Assembly (NCBI GenBank): GCA_030407315.1
Contig: JALQPE010001669.1
Location: 1-64,000 of the forward strand
DNA: 64,000 nt
Source of the DNA: Asparagopsis taxiformis
Taxonomy: Eukaryota; Rhodophyta; Florideophyceae; Bonnemaisoniales; Bonnemaisoniaceae
Direction: 5' to 3'
Shown here: in pieces, positions 44,880 to 56,534 of the stretch
How positions within the stretch are numbered: position 1 is the stretch's first letter
How the letters are laid out: each line of letters starts with the position of its first letter
The notes under the pieces: generated by a model
Database searches by the model: none
Told to the model about the DNA's origin: nothing
What the model saw: only the letters and a program-made list of their open reading frames with translations
Made by a program: the position numbers and the translations under genes

Positions 44880-45165
44880 TGCACTGTCCTGGGCAGTACC
44901 TGGAGACAGTGATTTTCACTGTCCTGGGCAGTACCTGGAGACAGTAATTTTCACTGTCCTGAGCAGTACCTGGAGACAGTGATTTTCACTGTCCTGTGCA
45001 GTACCTGTAGACAGTACTTTGTGCTGCCCTGGGCAGTACCTGTAGACAGTATTTCGTGCTGCCCTGGGCAGCACCTGTAGACAGTATTTCGTGCTGCCCT
45101 GGGCAGCACCTGTAGACAGTATTTCGTGCTGCCCTGGGCAGCACCTGGAGACAGTAAAAGTAGTG
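44880..45165. repeat. subterminal 35-bp tandem repeat of element A, eight units (right)
   Basis: Same repeat as at 37236-37740 in reverse orientation (TGGGCAGYACCTGNAGACAG), with eight units against 14. Confidence 0.85.
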
Positions 45166-45859
45166 TCCTGATATAGTAAAATTCGGAGTCTGGGAGTGGT
45201 GGATGAGATGGAGCGTCACGCTGTCGTGGGCATCTTTCTGGGGTAGAGGAAGGCAGTTCTAGCGCTATGAGGATGGGGCATGGACGGTATTCATATGGGA
45301 ATGGACAGAATAGTACGGCTAGGAATTTTTATTTCGTAGTGACTATGAGCTAGCGAGAGGTATACGCGGTAGGATAGGTAGCAATCTAAGAGGGTGCGAT
45401 ATGGGAAGCTTCACTCTGGATTTGTTTATTTGCGCAGGCTACATTGAGAATAAACAATCCCTATGTTAAAAATGCCACTACAACTAACACTATTCCGACG
45501 AGTAAAACTAAAACCACTAGAAAAGTCTAGAAATCTATCAACTGATTGAGCTGCATGAATAAGCTAGGAAATGAAGAGAGGAAGAAAAAATGATGTAGAG
45601 AAAGGAAACAAGTTAGTGACGTTGAATTGGAGAGGGAAATTGATGGAGATTAGGAGACTAACGTACCTTAACAAATACCATTGCATCCCAAATTGAGATA
45701 TGTACTCACAGGCAGAAAAGAAAAGTAGTGGAGAAGTGCTAAGAGAGAAAGATAAATGAAAGTAGAAGTGGAACACTCACCGACTGGAAACCTGAGAAAG
45801 AGAAAACGAATAGAAAACTGGGTTAGTGGCGTGAGTTGTGGAAACGTACCATCATGGTT
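45166..45859. other. element A upstream DNA; no gene seen
   Basis: Mirror of about 36546-37235; contains no supported frame. Confidence 0.45.
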
Positions 45860-45996
45860 CATATCCGTCGGAGACAAAGCAACAACTTTGGCTTTGGAAG
45901 CAGTATTGATGATCTACAACTTACGCTTTGGAAGCAGTATAGATGATCTATACTGCTTCCACAGCCAAAGTTGTTGCTTTGTTTCCGACGGATATG
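45860..45996. repeat. long hairpin upstream of transposase (right)
   Basis: Counterpart of 36409-36545. Arms pair CATATCCGTCGG with CCGACGGATATG, CAAAGCAACAACTTTGGCT with AGCCAAAGTTGTTGCTTTG, and GGAAGCAGTAT with ATACTGCTTCC; one arm carries an extra partial copy of GGAAGCAGTAT. Confidence 0.8.
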
Positions 45997-46494
45997 AAGA
46001 TGGAAACAGGGATTTCCAGAATCTGTTGTTTAAGTAGCACTCTGCGGGCGGAAATGACGTGTAGGAGAACAATAGAGGGATGAATTTGAAACGGAGCGGT
46101 GCGATGGGAGGCCCAGAAAAACGATACCTAGGGTGCGAATTACGCTTTGAAGCACATGACCTGGCAGAACAGGCGCAAAATTATTGTATCTTCTACCGCC
46201 TTCTCTAGTCTATAATGAGTCATCACTACAGAAATATAGGAAAAACACTAGCATATGGGGCCTAAAGGAAAGGGTGAGGCGAGGAGTAGGAAAAATGGCG
46301 CACTTTCCTGGACGAGGAGTCCGCGCTTCCAGTGATGATTTGGACGGTATATATCGATGACGTCATTGCATGCTCTGAGCACACTTGGCAGGCAGTCAAA
46401 GCGGGCCACGTGGATGTGGGCGGCTAGGAAACAGCAGTGTGGGAGAAATTTTATAATTTTCATGTTGCAAGCGAGCAGTGAATCTGCATTGCAA

Positions 46495-46502
46495 TATATA
46501 AA
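46495..46502 (+). promoter_or_regulatory. TATA-like box (right)
   Basis: TATATAAA, 111 bases before the small ORF at 46613 and about 460 before the transposase ATG. Confidence 0.3.
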
Positions 46503-46612
46503 TTTATGCTAATTTAATATATCACACCGAGTACGATTCAACGAGAGATTGTGCTTTCAACTTGTAAATAGGGCCGAAAATGTGGTAGAGTATACGAGTA
46601 GGAAGTACGTGT

Positions 46613-46858
46613 ATGAGAAAATCAGATTCAGTATTAGTGCCTAGAGCATCACTGCGAAATAAACGGCCGTTTTCCGGAAATGGATACATCTTGGCTGGTT
46701 TTTTGTGGTTAGGGAATGCGATACAAGATAGCAAAACGATGTTGAGTCCGGATGAAATAGCAATCAATGTGCATAAAGCAATGAGCATAGGGCAAAGCAT
46801 TGTGGTGAACCAGTTCATTGGATCGAATGAAAGCCTGGAAAGGTTTCGTAACGGTTAA
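46613..46858 (+). CDS. small ORF upstream of transposase (right copy)
   Basis: Identical 81-residue counterpart of 35547-35792, lying between a TATA-like box and the transposase. Possibly a short upstream protein or merely part of the leader. Confidence 0.25.
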   Translation: MRKSDSVLVPRASLRNKRPFSGNGYILAGFLWLGNAIQDSKTMLSPDEIAINVHKAMSIGQSIVVNQFIGSNESLERFRNG

Positions 46859-46960
46859 AAGTAGTAGTACTGTATTGAGATAGTAGTCATGTCATAGAAG
46901 TTTAGAGTTGTATTCTATGCAACAAAACTGAGCGAAGAAGAAAAGAACAAAAACATCAAG

Positions 46961-49900
46961 ATGGCTCCGAGACGGACTCCTATTCGAAAGAAAACCACAA
47001 GTCGTAGGACAAAGGCGAGATTCGATTCACTCAATGTGGCCAGTCCCAGTAAACAGCTTCCTGGGAAACTGCAGGGAGAAATCCGCAGCAGTGATGCAGC
47101 CTGCATGAACAAAGAAATCCCGAGAGGTAATGAGCTACGACGTGAGTGTACCACAGATGACCTATTGGAGTCCCCAATCCCTATGGGTGACACAATAGAA
47201 GGTTGTATTGATGTGTACAGCAACAACGATGAAGCTGGAAGTGACATCTACGTAGCATCGAGCACGCTAATGGAATCGGAAGAAGCAACCGGACGAGGTT
47301 CTGATTCCATTTCAACTGGAGGCCCGATAGACCGAAATGCTGGGGATGAAGCATGTGGTGATTTCAAGGCATTACTACAATGGCCTGCGATGTATGGGGC
47401 TCTTCAGCTGAGTGGAACTCAAAGAATGACAAGAGCCCACTATGAAGGTACCCTGTTCGGAATGAATTTCCGCAGAGATCCAAGTGAGCACGTCCCGTCG
47501 GACTCTGTGATGCGACAGAAGATACTACCATTCTTGAGGAAACACTGCTATGCAAAGAGCTGTGACATCGAGTTTCCGATAGACCTTCGAAAGAGCGGAG
47601 CAAGAGCTGCACAGCATCGAGGTGCAGTAGGAACCCGTGGAACAACAGATGACAGAGACAATTGTGGAGGAATGGCGAAAGTTCGTATTGTACTCCCAAG
47701 CACATGGGCTCTGAAAGATGTCCAGACTCGACCAATCTTCAAAGCATTCCGCAGTGATGCGAACAATCGAAGCTCGGAAGGAGAAAAATCAACCGCAGAG
47801 TGCAGCATTGAAGATTCGTTCATTGCAAAGTGCAGGAGGGGTGTTTTGAGCGACCCATTCGTTCGCACAGCAGTTGTTCCCATTGACAGCGATGGGAAAA
47901 AGGGGTTTGAAGCACATTTATGTACCTGATGGAACAGCAATTCGAATCCGATGTCATCCAGGAGCTCGTCAGGTTGCCGTCATCGAAAGAGCAAAAGGGT
48001 TCAGGAAGAATGACAGAGATGGTGGGAAACCGAAGAGGAGAAGAGTGGCGGTTACGTCGTTGTGGGAACTTCATGCTAGGACCATAGTTACCTATGAGCT
48101 CGACACGACGGTGAGCATGATGTGCATGTCGAAAAATATCTGCAGCCGCGAATGTCACATCTATTGGAATGGGAGAGGCAGCATGCTCTGCGAGCGATAT
48201 CGCAATGTGTAATCGGAGCAGGAGCCAAGGGAAAAGGAACACGAGCTGGGGACGTGATAACCGTTCTATTACCAATTGGAATGGAAGAGGGTGATATTGT
48301 TCCACACGTCGTATTGGTGAACAGGTATTTGAAAGAGCAGGTCGGAGAAGCATCCACCATGTTACTTTGCTTTTCACCGGGCGCGAGCTTTGCTGAAGCC
48401 AGAAACCCGCCCGATAGACTAGGAAGCCCCAACTATGAAGAAATTCGTGTTTCAGGGGTGTTCTCGGATGGTTTCGGAGACCACAGGTCGCAATGGCACC
48501 CAGCGTCTCCGCGAGAAGATGCACCATGTTGGGGAAAGCTGGAGGATGGTCGAAACTACTTTGTTTACCGATTTCTCCTTTACACGGATGACTTTGAACC
48601 ATTCACAAGCAGGAAGGGAAGTTTTGGTGGATGCTATATGTTACCTCTCAATCTACCGCCTCGGAAAAGGGGAAGCTACCAAGCGGTTCGAGTGATTGGT
48701 TTGCCACCTCCGGGAGTGTCCACAAATTGTGTATTGCGATATATCGTTCAAGATATAGTGCGAGGAAGCACAGAGGGTTTCCCAACGAAAAATGCAGAGG
48801 GAGAAGATGTTGTGGTATTTCTAGACCCAGTGGGGAGCATTGGAGACTATCCTGCAGTTTCACATACCCTGGATGTTCTTGGACACACATCAAACTCTCC
48901 GTGCCACATCTGCAGTTTCCGCAAATATGACCTGAGCAGTACTGGTGGCACGAAGAATGCATACACTTCGGTAGTGAACGGGCAAACATCGACGCATGCC
49001 AGGAGCAAGTATCGGAATGCATCGACACGTAAGGATGCCACAGAAACCCAGCTTCGCACTCTCGGACTGGCTGCAGAAGAAGGGGAAGATTTACCATTTC
49101 ATGTCCTGAGCACTTCCTTGGAAGCAGTGCAGGAAGAAGTACCGAAGACGGAAAACGGAGTTTCAGTTGTCCCATCAATTTTTGACCCGTACCGTTCCGC
49201 AGTGATAGCACCTGACCATCTATTGTCTGGACTGGCACAAGATGTACTGAACGCTTGTATTTCAGCTGCCAGCCCACGAATTCGAGAGGTAGCTGAATTG
49301 CAAATTCTGGGCGCTCTGAAGAAGTTCAGGATGGGAAGGCAGAACCGTTTATTTGGAACCAACAATCTGCTTTCCATGAACATGAGTGACATATTCAGTG
49401 TGCTTCTGATAGCACCTATGGCATTCGAAAACGCAGCTCGAATGATGGATGGGAAAGGGGAAGGTCATCGTGAAAAATTTGATGGGGCCGTCAAACTAGT
49501 AGTGATGTTTCAGAAGCTGGTTTCGTGTATTAGTTTCATGCCCGTATGGTGGAAAGACGGTCCACATGAAGTAGAGACGGCTGAAGGAGAAGGTGGCAGG
49601 AATGAATACATTCTGGGAAGAACTGTAGACTACGTGGAGACGTTGAATGAGTATTGTCGGAAAGTGAAGGGAGCAGGAGCACATTTGGACAAGCCTAATG
49701 TTCATCGTCTTGTCGAGTTTTGTGTTCATACGCTTCCTGCCTACGGCTCTGTGAAGCACGTGCAGGAGCTTATATTCGAACGGATGCATCAGCCGCTGAA
49801 GAAAGGTGTGAGAATGTCCAATCACCAAAGCGAACAGCTTTCAGCGCTGGAATTAGTTCTTGCGGATGACTGGCAGACGAGAGTGGCCATTGTTTTGCGC

Positions 49901-50764
49901 GAAATCGGCATGGAGCCACAACATTGGTCCTCGTCCGAATGCTCTCAAATGGTCAACGTTCTTTCACAGGAGCTAGGGAGAGAAATAGATGTGGAAGACG
50001 AGGTAGTGAAAAACTGCTTCCAGGAACCGGTTCTCCAGCTTCTCTCCCAGCGTCGAGGAAAGATATTGTCGGCGGATGGTGAAATTGTGACGTGGAGAGG
50101 GCATGGAGGTATATCTATTGACGAGGTCAAGGAGTACATGAATGGAAAATGTGATATGGCAGAGGGTGCTGTAGGTGTTTTCAAACGGTTCTTTACCGAA
50201 AGGTACGGAAGCGGAACAAGCGGGTGTGGAAAGTATGCCGAATGGGTGAGAAGAGTTTCTAGAAGCACTACGACAGAGTGGGGAAGGAAAACAGTGCAGA
50301 GGTCTGGCTCTCTAGAATCAGGAGCTATCATCCATGCTGTTTGCCCTGAATAGATGACATGTGAGGATAGTGCAACTTCACAAGCGATTCTGTACCCGGC
50401 GTCTCGTCTCACATCAGAGATAATGCGGGGAAGAATTAATTATGAACCGCGGTTTTTTATTGTTCTAGCGTTCTTTATCCTGAGGAACGAGAGTGCGAGA
50501 GATGAGCAAGGTACAGCTTATGGAGTTTGCCTGGGTTTGCAAAAAACTGATGAAGGAGTGTTCAAGGTCGAAGAGAGGCGACAAACAGTAATTGTGGAGA
50601 TGAGTGAGGGAGTCACTGAGGTGTTTGGTATGCACTATTGCAATGGGAGTGTATGCGAATATGATGAGAACATGAGGGAGGTAAGGCACGGACCCGGACT
50701 GCTGGAGGGTGGAGAGATATATGCACTATGTAGGCGAGACGGATTTCCACCGAGGGCTGCATGA
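46961..50764 (+). pseudogene. Tnp2/Plavaka-like transposase, element A right copy, damaged
   Basis: Counterpart of the intact gene at 31641-35444, ATG at 46961. Three lesions are visible. An extra G in AAAAAGGGG near 47904 (left has GGG) sends the frame to a stop at 47929. A missing G near 48096 (GAGCTC versus GAGGCTC) restores the frame. A C-to-T change makes TAG at 50351-50353 where the left copy reads CAG. Everything else stays open, including GDYPAVSHTLDVLGHTSNS, DHLLSGLAQD and FERMHQPLKKG. Even if the two indels are sequence errors, the nonsense codon would drop the last 136 residues. The right A copy probably depends on the left copy or others for movement. Confidence 0.8.
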
Positions 50765-50883
50765 TTTTTAGGGAAGAATAAAATGAATAACCAGATGCAT
50801 CACATATGAATTGTACACTCTAGGGCGTTGGTGGATTGGTGCAAAGTAGTGGGGAGAGGATCTGAGAGGATGGAGGGAGGTAT

Positions 50884-51300
50884 GCTTACAGCAAAGTCAT
50901 CGTTACGGTAATGCTGTAAGAAAACGTTGCCATTACAGTGACCAAGAATTTTTTACCGGGTAAAAAAATCGTGGCAGCTGTAATGATTTGCTTTCTTACA
51001 GCAAAGTCATCGTAACGATGACTTTGCTGTAAGGAACCGTTTCCTTGCAGTGGCCGAAGAATTTTTTTACCGGGTAAAAAATCAGCAAGAAATTTTACCG
51101 GGTAAAAAACTTGTGGCCGCTGTAATGATTTGCTTTCTTACAGCAAAGTCATCGTTACGATGACTTTTCTGTAAGAAAACGTTTCATTACAGCGGCCACA
51201 ATTTTTTTACCCGGTAAAGAAATCATGGCTGCTGTAATGTTTTCTTTTCTTACAGCAAAGTCATCGTAACGATGACTTTGCTGTAAGAAAACGTTTCATT
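50884..51300. repeat. hairpin array between transposase and ParB1 (right)
   Basis: H1 palindromes at 50996-51032, 51138-51174 (one mismatch) and 51250-51286, plus a damaged one at 50885-50920. H2 palindromes lie between them, for example 51187-51239. Confidence 0.85.
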
Positions 51301-52117
51301 ACAGCAAATTCATCGATAGTTAAGGTTAAGTAACCAACTTTAGGATGTCCAGAGGACCTGCTCGTTGTAAGGAATATTGATCAACTGACGAAGAGGAAGC
51401 ATTTTGAATCGACTAGGGTAGGAACGCAATGAGATTTGGTATGCAAGAAAACTGAATCGCAGTAGTGAATAGATAGTTGAAATGAATTCATATTGATGTT
51501 CATTGTTGTATTGTCCATTGGAGCACATTGAAAACCATTTATATGATCACCGTTTAAATAGTCTATGAATCCTTTGCAGCCGAGTACGCCAATAGGAAGA
51601 AATTCAAGCAGTGGCCTGCACGGGAACCGTTTATTTGTGAGTAGCAAAAGTTAGTGTAGAAATGAATTTTTCAGACTTGTAGGAGAGGTGGATCGTAGTA
51701 AATGTATAAAACTCACGTAGAATCGATTGATAGGAATCAATGGTACGGAAGAAGAAGCGAGGTGGAGAGTGTGGATGAAATAGGTTGTTGGAATATGAAT
51801 GATAATTGACGTGGTGAGGTAAACGGGTTCGATTGCATTATATGCGCTAGAGGTACATACTATTAGGTGTAGATTGATGGAAAGGGCTAAACGCTTTGTG
51901 GAGGTATCAGGATCAGGTAGAGTCAGAGGTGCTGAGCGGGTGCAGCGTAAGGTTCATCAGGACTGAAGGTAGGTAGGGAATGTCTTGTCCGGACAGTATA
52001 TGAGAGGAAGCTGAGAGACGGGAAGCGCACTTGGAGGTACCACAATTGTGGATTTCATCGTCTACACAACATTTGAACAGAGAACCGATTGAACGAACTG
52101 AGATTGCAGGGATTACA
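51301..52117. other. ParB1 promoter and leader region (right)
   Basis: No gene supported. TATAAAA at 51705-51711 is the best promoter candidate, 410 bases before the chosen ATG. Confidence 0.35.
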
Positions 52118-55100
52118 ATGGGAGACAATAGTATCATGAATACTACAGCGGAGAAGAGCAATTCTCCTTCTGCTGAAGAGAAAAGCATCACTATTGCTCA
52201 GTACAGCTCTTCTAAAGTGCAAGTTGATCCTCGCAAAGTGAAATTTCCGACAGTGACCTCCCGTTTGGTGCGACCGGGTCGTGTAAACGAACTGGCCAGC
52301 ATTTTCATGGATAGAGATTTCTCTACCACTGGAACTATGATTACAGTCTGCAAAATGGAAGATAACGAAGGAGACGAGTTTTACTGCATCGATGGCTCTC
52401 ATCGCATAGCTGCTCTGCAACTATGCCTGGAGAAGTACTCAGGAAAGAACAGGGATTCCTTGGAATTGGTTTGGGTACAACAGTTGATTGCGCCGAACGG
52501 GCGTTTAATTTTCGATGCGCTGGAGGTTCTGAAACTGTCTCTCGAAGCCAATATACAAACTCACGATGTCGCTTCTGTGAGCATTGCCGACAATGTCTGT
52601 GCGGTCATAGAGTTTCTCAGGTTTTCCAACCAGATGGATCTTCCTGTTGTCCGGCTTATTCCTATTCTGAAAGAAGTGAGCTATATTCTGCCGTCCGACA
52701 GGAACCGTTCGGAGAACTCGTATAGGCAGTACATCAACATTGCGAAGGGGTTCAATCGCACAGACAGCGTTGCTTTCGTGTACTGGAGCTCTATCCCTAG
52801 CGTTTACAATGCTTTGGATAGGAACAGAGAAATCGAGGATGCAAGAACCGAGGGAAGAGATCCGGACTTTTCTCGAATTGACTCTGCCGATATGTGCGGG
52901 TGCGTGCTCGATCTTGTCAATAACGCAATATTCCGCAATGGCACGGACGGACGAGGGACGCGCGATAAGGAGTGGTTCCAATGGTTTGTGCTCGAGATGA
53001 CAGCGTCGTGGACAAGGATGAGGAGGAAGAGAGGACTTGTCAGAAATATCGGAAGCAGAAGCCCGTTCACGATGCGCACTTGGCTACTGGCTCTGTTGGC
53101 CATCTATGATATGGCAGAGGTCGTCCGCAAGTGGTTGAACTCTGCAACGATGGAGGAATTCGTGCGAACGGATTTGGCAGCAGAAAACGCGAAGGAGGTC
53201 GGGGATAATGATCATCGCATTGGAGAGCGCATTGTATTCGTCCTTGTCGACTTTCATGACGACGTGGTAGACAGAAGCAGTCTGAGAACCAAGAACGGGA
53301 TGTTTACAAACAGTTTTTACGACAAACTGGAATATGCTACCGGGACAAAGGCAATGGAGGAGACGAAAGCGGAGGAGGAGAGGGAACGGAATCGCATGAC
53401 CCCCGGAGAAATAGAAAAAGCACTTGTTGCTGGCGCCAAAGCAGAAGACGAAGAAGCACCTACTGCCGCAGAACAGGGAAATAATTCTACAGAGAAGGAA
53501 ACGGTGGAAACTTCTGGTCCTGTTCAAGCAGAAGAAGGAGTATCTGCCGAAGCCCAAGTAGAGCAGGAAGTTTCTGCTGTTGTGGAGGAAGAACAGGAAA
53601 TTACTCCAAATGTGGTGGCTGAAGAAGTGATTCCTGCTGTCGCGACGAAAGCAATAGAAGAGGCACCTCTGAGCACCCCGAAAGAAGCAGAAGACCGTCC
53701 TGCCGCAGCAAAAGAGGGAGGACAGGAACGTCCTGCCACGCGTCTTGCAGCAGCTGAGAAGAGGGAAGCAGAACGTCTTGCTGTTCTCCAAAAAGAACAG
53801 GAACGTCTTTCAGCTTCAAGGGCAGAGCGGGAAAGTCGTGCCAGGGATAATTCGCCGGGAAGGATTGTCAGAGAAAATCTTCCTCAGGGAAGGAAACAAA
53901 GCGGCGATACGCAAAGTCTGGATATCAACCTGGACAATAGTGGTCGCATGGACATAGACACGCCTGGACAACAAGCTGGAGATGCGCAGAACCGCTCTGT
54001 GATATTGAAACTTCGAATCAGGACACCAGAAACTAACAGCACTAGCCCGGCAGAAGCGGACAAGGAGAATTCGGGAAGCAGGAGTTCTGGTGGAAGCGGC
54101 GATGAAAACGAGTCCAGGTTGCATAAGAAGCGAAGAAGGGAAGATACTAGCGCGAAGTTTTCTGAGCCCAATACGCCGGATGACAACATTGAGATTGGGC
54201 CTCCCCGGGAAAAGAAGAGTAGAGTCAATGCAAGAAAACGAACGACTGGAGAAGAAGCACCACTCTTCACTGACGAGCAAGAAAACTCTCTTCCAGACCG
54301 CACATTCGCAGAGGAGATACCTGAGAAGCTGCCTTTATGCGTTCCTTCCAGCTCGAGAATGAAGTATTATATCACAGAAGAAGACATTGATACAATCCGG
54401 ACGGAGATAATGGAAGCAGCTTCAGGCTACTCTACTTTGGTATGTCCCCTCGGTTCTTGTGAAAGCCAACAATACTTCAGCTACCAGAGAAGAATGATCG
54501 ACGAGCTTGGCTACGTGGTGTTGCAAGACATTTTCTCTTCTACTACAGTGGGAGCAGCTACGCACGAGTTATTCACACAGATGGCCAGCACATTCCAAGG
54601 TACTACAAGTGGCTCGAGTGCAAGTGAGAAGAACCCGTGGAAACCACTTCGACCGAAAGACAGCACTGGTGTATTCAAGACGGACCGGAAAAGCATCTGC
54701 GATGACCTTGAGCAAGAAAGCGCGCGGCAGTACAGGAACAAGCTGATTCTGGAGCTAGGTAAGGCGATTTGTGCGGAGAACCTGAAGCTCGGGTTTGGAA
54801 GAGAAGAAGCGGTGGTCTTTCCAGAAACGGGTCTTCGTCTGATTTTGACCGCAGAAGGTAGTCAGGAGCAACTTATGCATACCGATGTTCCCGTCCGTGA
54901 GGGAACTGGAACTGGTCCTCTCAACTCGCCATCATATTTCATGATGGCTGCTGGTGCGGATGGGTTCATCATTCGTATCGCCAAGTTCAGCCATGTGTGC
55001 CTAAGTCATCCAGCGAAAGACAAGTACCGCGTGCCAGTGACGAACGTGCGCATCCCACCGTATTCCCTGCTTGTATGCCGAACGGACGTGTATCACGGAG

Positions 55101-55237
55101 GAATGGGATTCGCGAAGGGTCGTTCTTCGGTGAGGTACCAGCATCCTATCCGGTCCCATCTATCACTGCGAACTTCCAGGGAGAAGTTGCTACAGCCTCC
55201 CTTCAATGTCAACTACTGGGAGCGTTTAGATATCTGA
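52118..55237 (+). CDS. ParB1-dioxygenase fusion, element A right copy
   Basis: Intact frame of 1,039 residues from ATG 52118, one residue shorter than the left copy (an arginine is missing in the basic SGRSRSS tract). The ParB-like signature IDGSHRIAAL and the dioxygenase residues HTD, VYHGG and PIRSH are all kept. Replacements against the left copy are scattered (for example G to D in RGFST, Y to C in DMYGC, D to H in RLDKK, E to K in FAEGR). The last lies six residues past the second iron ligand. Both ParB1 copies are open over 3.1 kb while both ParB2 copies and one transposase carry lesions. This may mean selection holds ParB1, but two copies are a small sample. Confidence 0.8.
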   Translation: MGDNSIMNTTAEKSNSPSAEEKSITIAQYSSSKVQVDPRKVKFPTVTSRLVRPGRVNELASIFMDRDFSTTGTMITVCKMEDNEGDEFYCIDGSHRIAALQLCLEKYSGKNRDSLELVWVQQLIAPNGRLIFDALEVLKLSLEANIQTHDVASVSIADNVCAVIEFLRFSNQMDLPVVRLIPILKEVSYILPSDRNRSENSYRQYINIAKGFNRTDSVAFVYWSSIPSVYNALDRNREIEDARTEGRDPDFSRIDSADMCGCVLDLVNNAIFRNGTDGRGTRDKEWFQWFVLEMTASWTRMRRKRGLVRNIGSRSPFTMRTWLLALLAIYDMAEVVRKWLNSATMEEFVRTDLAAENAKEVGDNDHRIGERIVFVLVDFHDDVVDRSSLRTKNGMFTNSFYDKLEYATGTKAMEETKAEEERERNRMTPGEIEKALVAGAKAEDEEAPTAAEQGNNSTEKETVETSGPVQAEEGVSAEAQVEQEVSAVVEEEQEITPNVVAEEVIPAVATKAIEEAPLSTPKEAEDRPAAAKEGGQERPATRLAAAEKREAERLAVLQKEQERLSASRAERESRARDNSPGRIVRENLPQGRKQSGDTQSLDINLDNSGRMDIDTPGQQAGDAQNRSVILKLRIRTPETNSTSPAEADKENSGSRSSGGSGDENESRLHKKRRREDTSAKFSEPNTPDDNIEIGPPREKKSRVNARKRTTGEEAPLFTDEQENSLPDRTFAEEIPEKLPLCVPSSSRMKYYITEEDIDTIRTEIMEAASGYSTLVCPLGSCESQQYFSYQRRMIDELGYVVLQDIFSSTTVGAATHELFTQMASTFQGTTSGSSASEKNPWKPLRPKDSTGVFKTDRKSICDDLEQESARQYRNKLILELGKAICAENLKLGFGREEAVVFPETGLRLILTAEGSQEQLMHTDVPVREGTGTGPLNSPSYFMMAAGADGFIIRIAKFSHVCLSHPAKDKYRVPVTNVRIPPYSLLVCRTDVYHGGMGFAKGRSSVRYQHPIRSHLSLRTSREKLLQPPFNVNYWERLDI

Positions 55238-55484
55238 TGAAATTAGTTCTTAATAGCATTCTATGGCAGGCATCAAGGCCGCCTTCAAGTAAACGATGAA
55301 AGTTAGGCTAGTACATGACGTTTGCGTATGTAGACGGGTCAGGAGATATACAATACTCAATTTAATATGAGAAGGGGAGGAAACTATGGCGGGCACTACT
55401 AGAATAGAACAAGGTAATATCGCAGTCGTCTTTGGTTGCAACATTGAGGTGAGGAAGGCTTACAGATGATGCAGTTTCGCTGGG

Positions 55485-55750
55485 GTGCTGACAGCAAAGT
55501 CATCGTTACGATGACTTTGCTGTAAGAAATCAAATCATTACAGCGGCCACAATTTTTTACCGGATAAAAAATTCTTGCTGATTTTTTCACCCGGTAAAAT
55601 TTTCTCACCGCTGTAATCAAACCTTTCCTTACAGCAAAGTCATCGTAACGATGACTTTGCTGTAAGCATCCCGGGTAAACGGCTTCGGCTGTAAGCGGTT
55701 GGGAGTTTCGTCCGTCTCCCACCCTGGGAAGGGTGAGAAGGGAAGTGTGG
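55485..55750. repeat. hairpin array, ParB1-ParB2 gap, first unit (right)
   Basis: H1 at 55489-55525 and 55629-55665 with H2-type ACCCGGT cores between, then the GGCTTCGGCTGTAAGCGG flank seen also at the array next to the methyltransferase-SET gene. Confidence 0.8.
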
Positions 55751-56234
55751 AGCCGGGAACATCGTACAACGATGGTTTGGACGGCTGTTGACGGCTCTGG
55801 GGAGCACTCTGCGTCGTGCAAGCCTGGTTTGCGCTGGCTGCACTACCTGGTATTGAACGGTTCTGTGCGCAAAGTTTACTCATGAAGGAGGTAGGGTGTT
55901 GTGTACCACACCAAACATAGTTACTAACATTTGCAGTGTACTCTAGTGATGTAATTATTATTCTAGTTTCTAACTATACAATGATATTAAGTAAGTCAGA
56001 TGTGCACAGAGCATGGTCTAAGCCTAGCACGGTAGAGAAAGATGGAAGAAAGATTGAAGGGTAGGCATGCAGAAGTATGAAGGCAGCAGTATGTGTGGAC
56101 TATGGCAGTGGTAAGAAAATATTTCATGCACCAAAGGGTGGGCAGAGTGACATTAGAGACGTGGTGTGTAGGGGGAAGGTAGGTGGAGATGATGAAGGAG
56201 GACAACAGAAATGAGAGCGAGGGTTGAGACCAAC

Positions 56235-56335
56235 GGCTTACAGATGGAGCAGTTTACCAGGGATGCTTACAGCAAAGTCATCGTTACGATGAATTTGCTG
56301 TAAGGATCCTTGGTAAACTGCCTGAGCTGTAATTG
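56235..56335. repeat. hairpin remnant, ParB1-ParB2 gap, second unit (right)
   Basis: One H1 (56267-56303, one mismatch) inside inverted CAGTTTACC/GGTAAACTG arms. The left copy has two H1 and an H2 here, so about 110 bases were lost, probably by recombination between neighbouring H1 copies. No gene is supported in the rest of 55238-56534. Confidence 0.75.
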
Positions 56336-56534
56336 TCGGACAACGAAAAGTGATGTGGAAGGTTCGGATTGGTCAACCGCTGAATATCATTACCAGGGTG
56401 TATACTAATAGGAATATGTCAGATCTCTAAGTTTCGCCTATCTTACTCAGCTTACGCAGCAAAACAGCTTGTTCAGATCTTCTTCTCTCTTTCTCAATCT
56501 TTCACTCTTCTTTCCTCATTTCTTCACCAAAGCA

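Noticed and set aside
52118..55237. Bacterial or phage contamination suggested by ParB and methyltransferase genes
   Set aside because: CACTA ends, Tnp2 transposases, SET domain, NLS-like patches, long disordered linkers and absence of ribosome-binding sites or operon spacing point to a nuclear genome.
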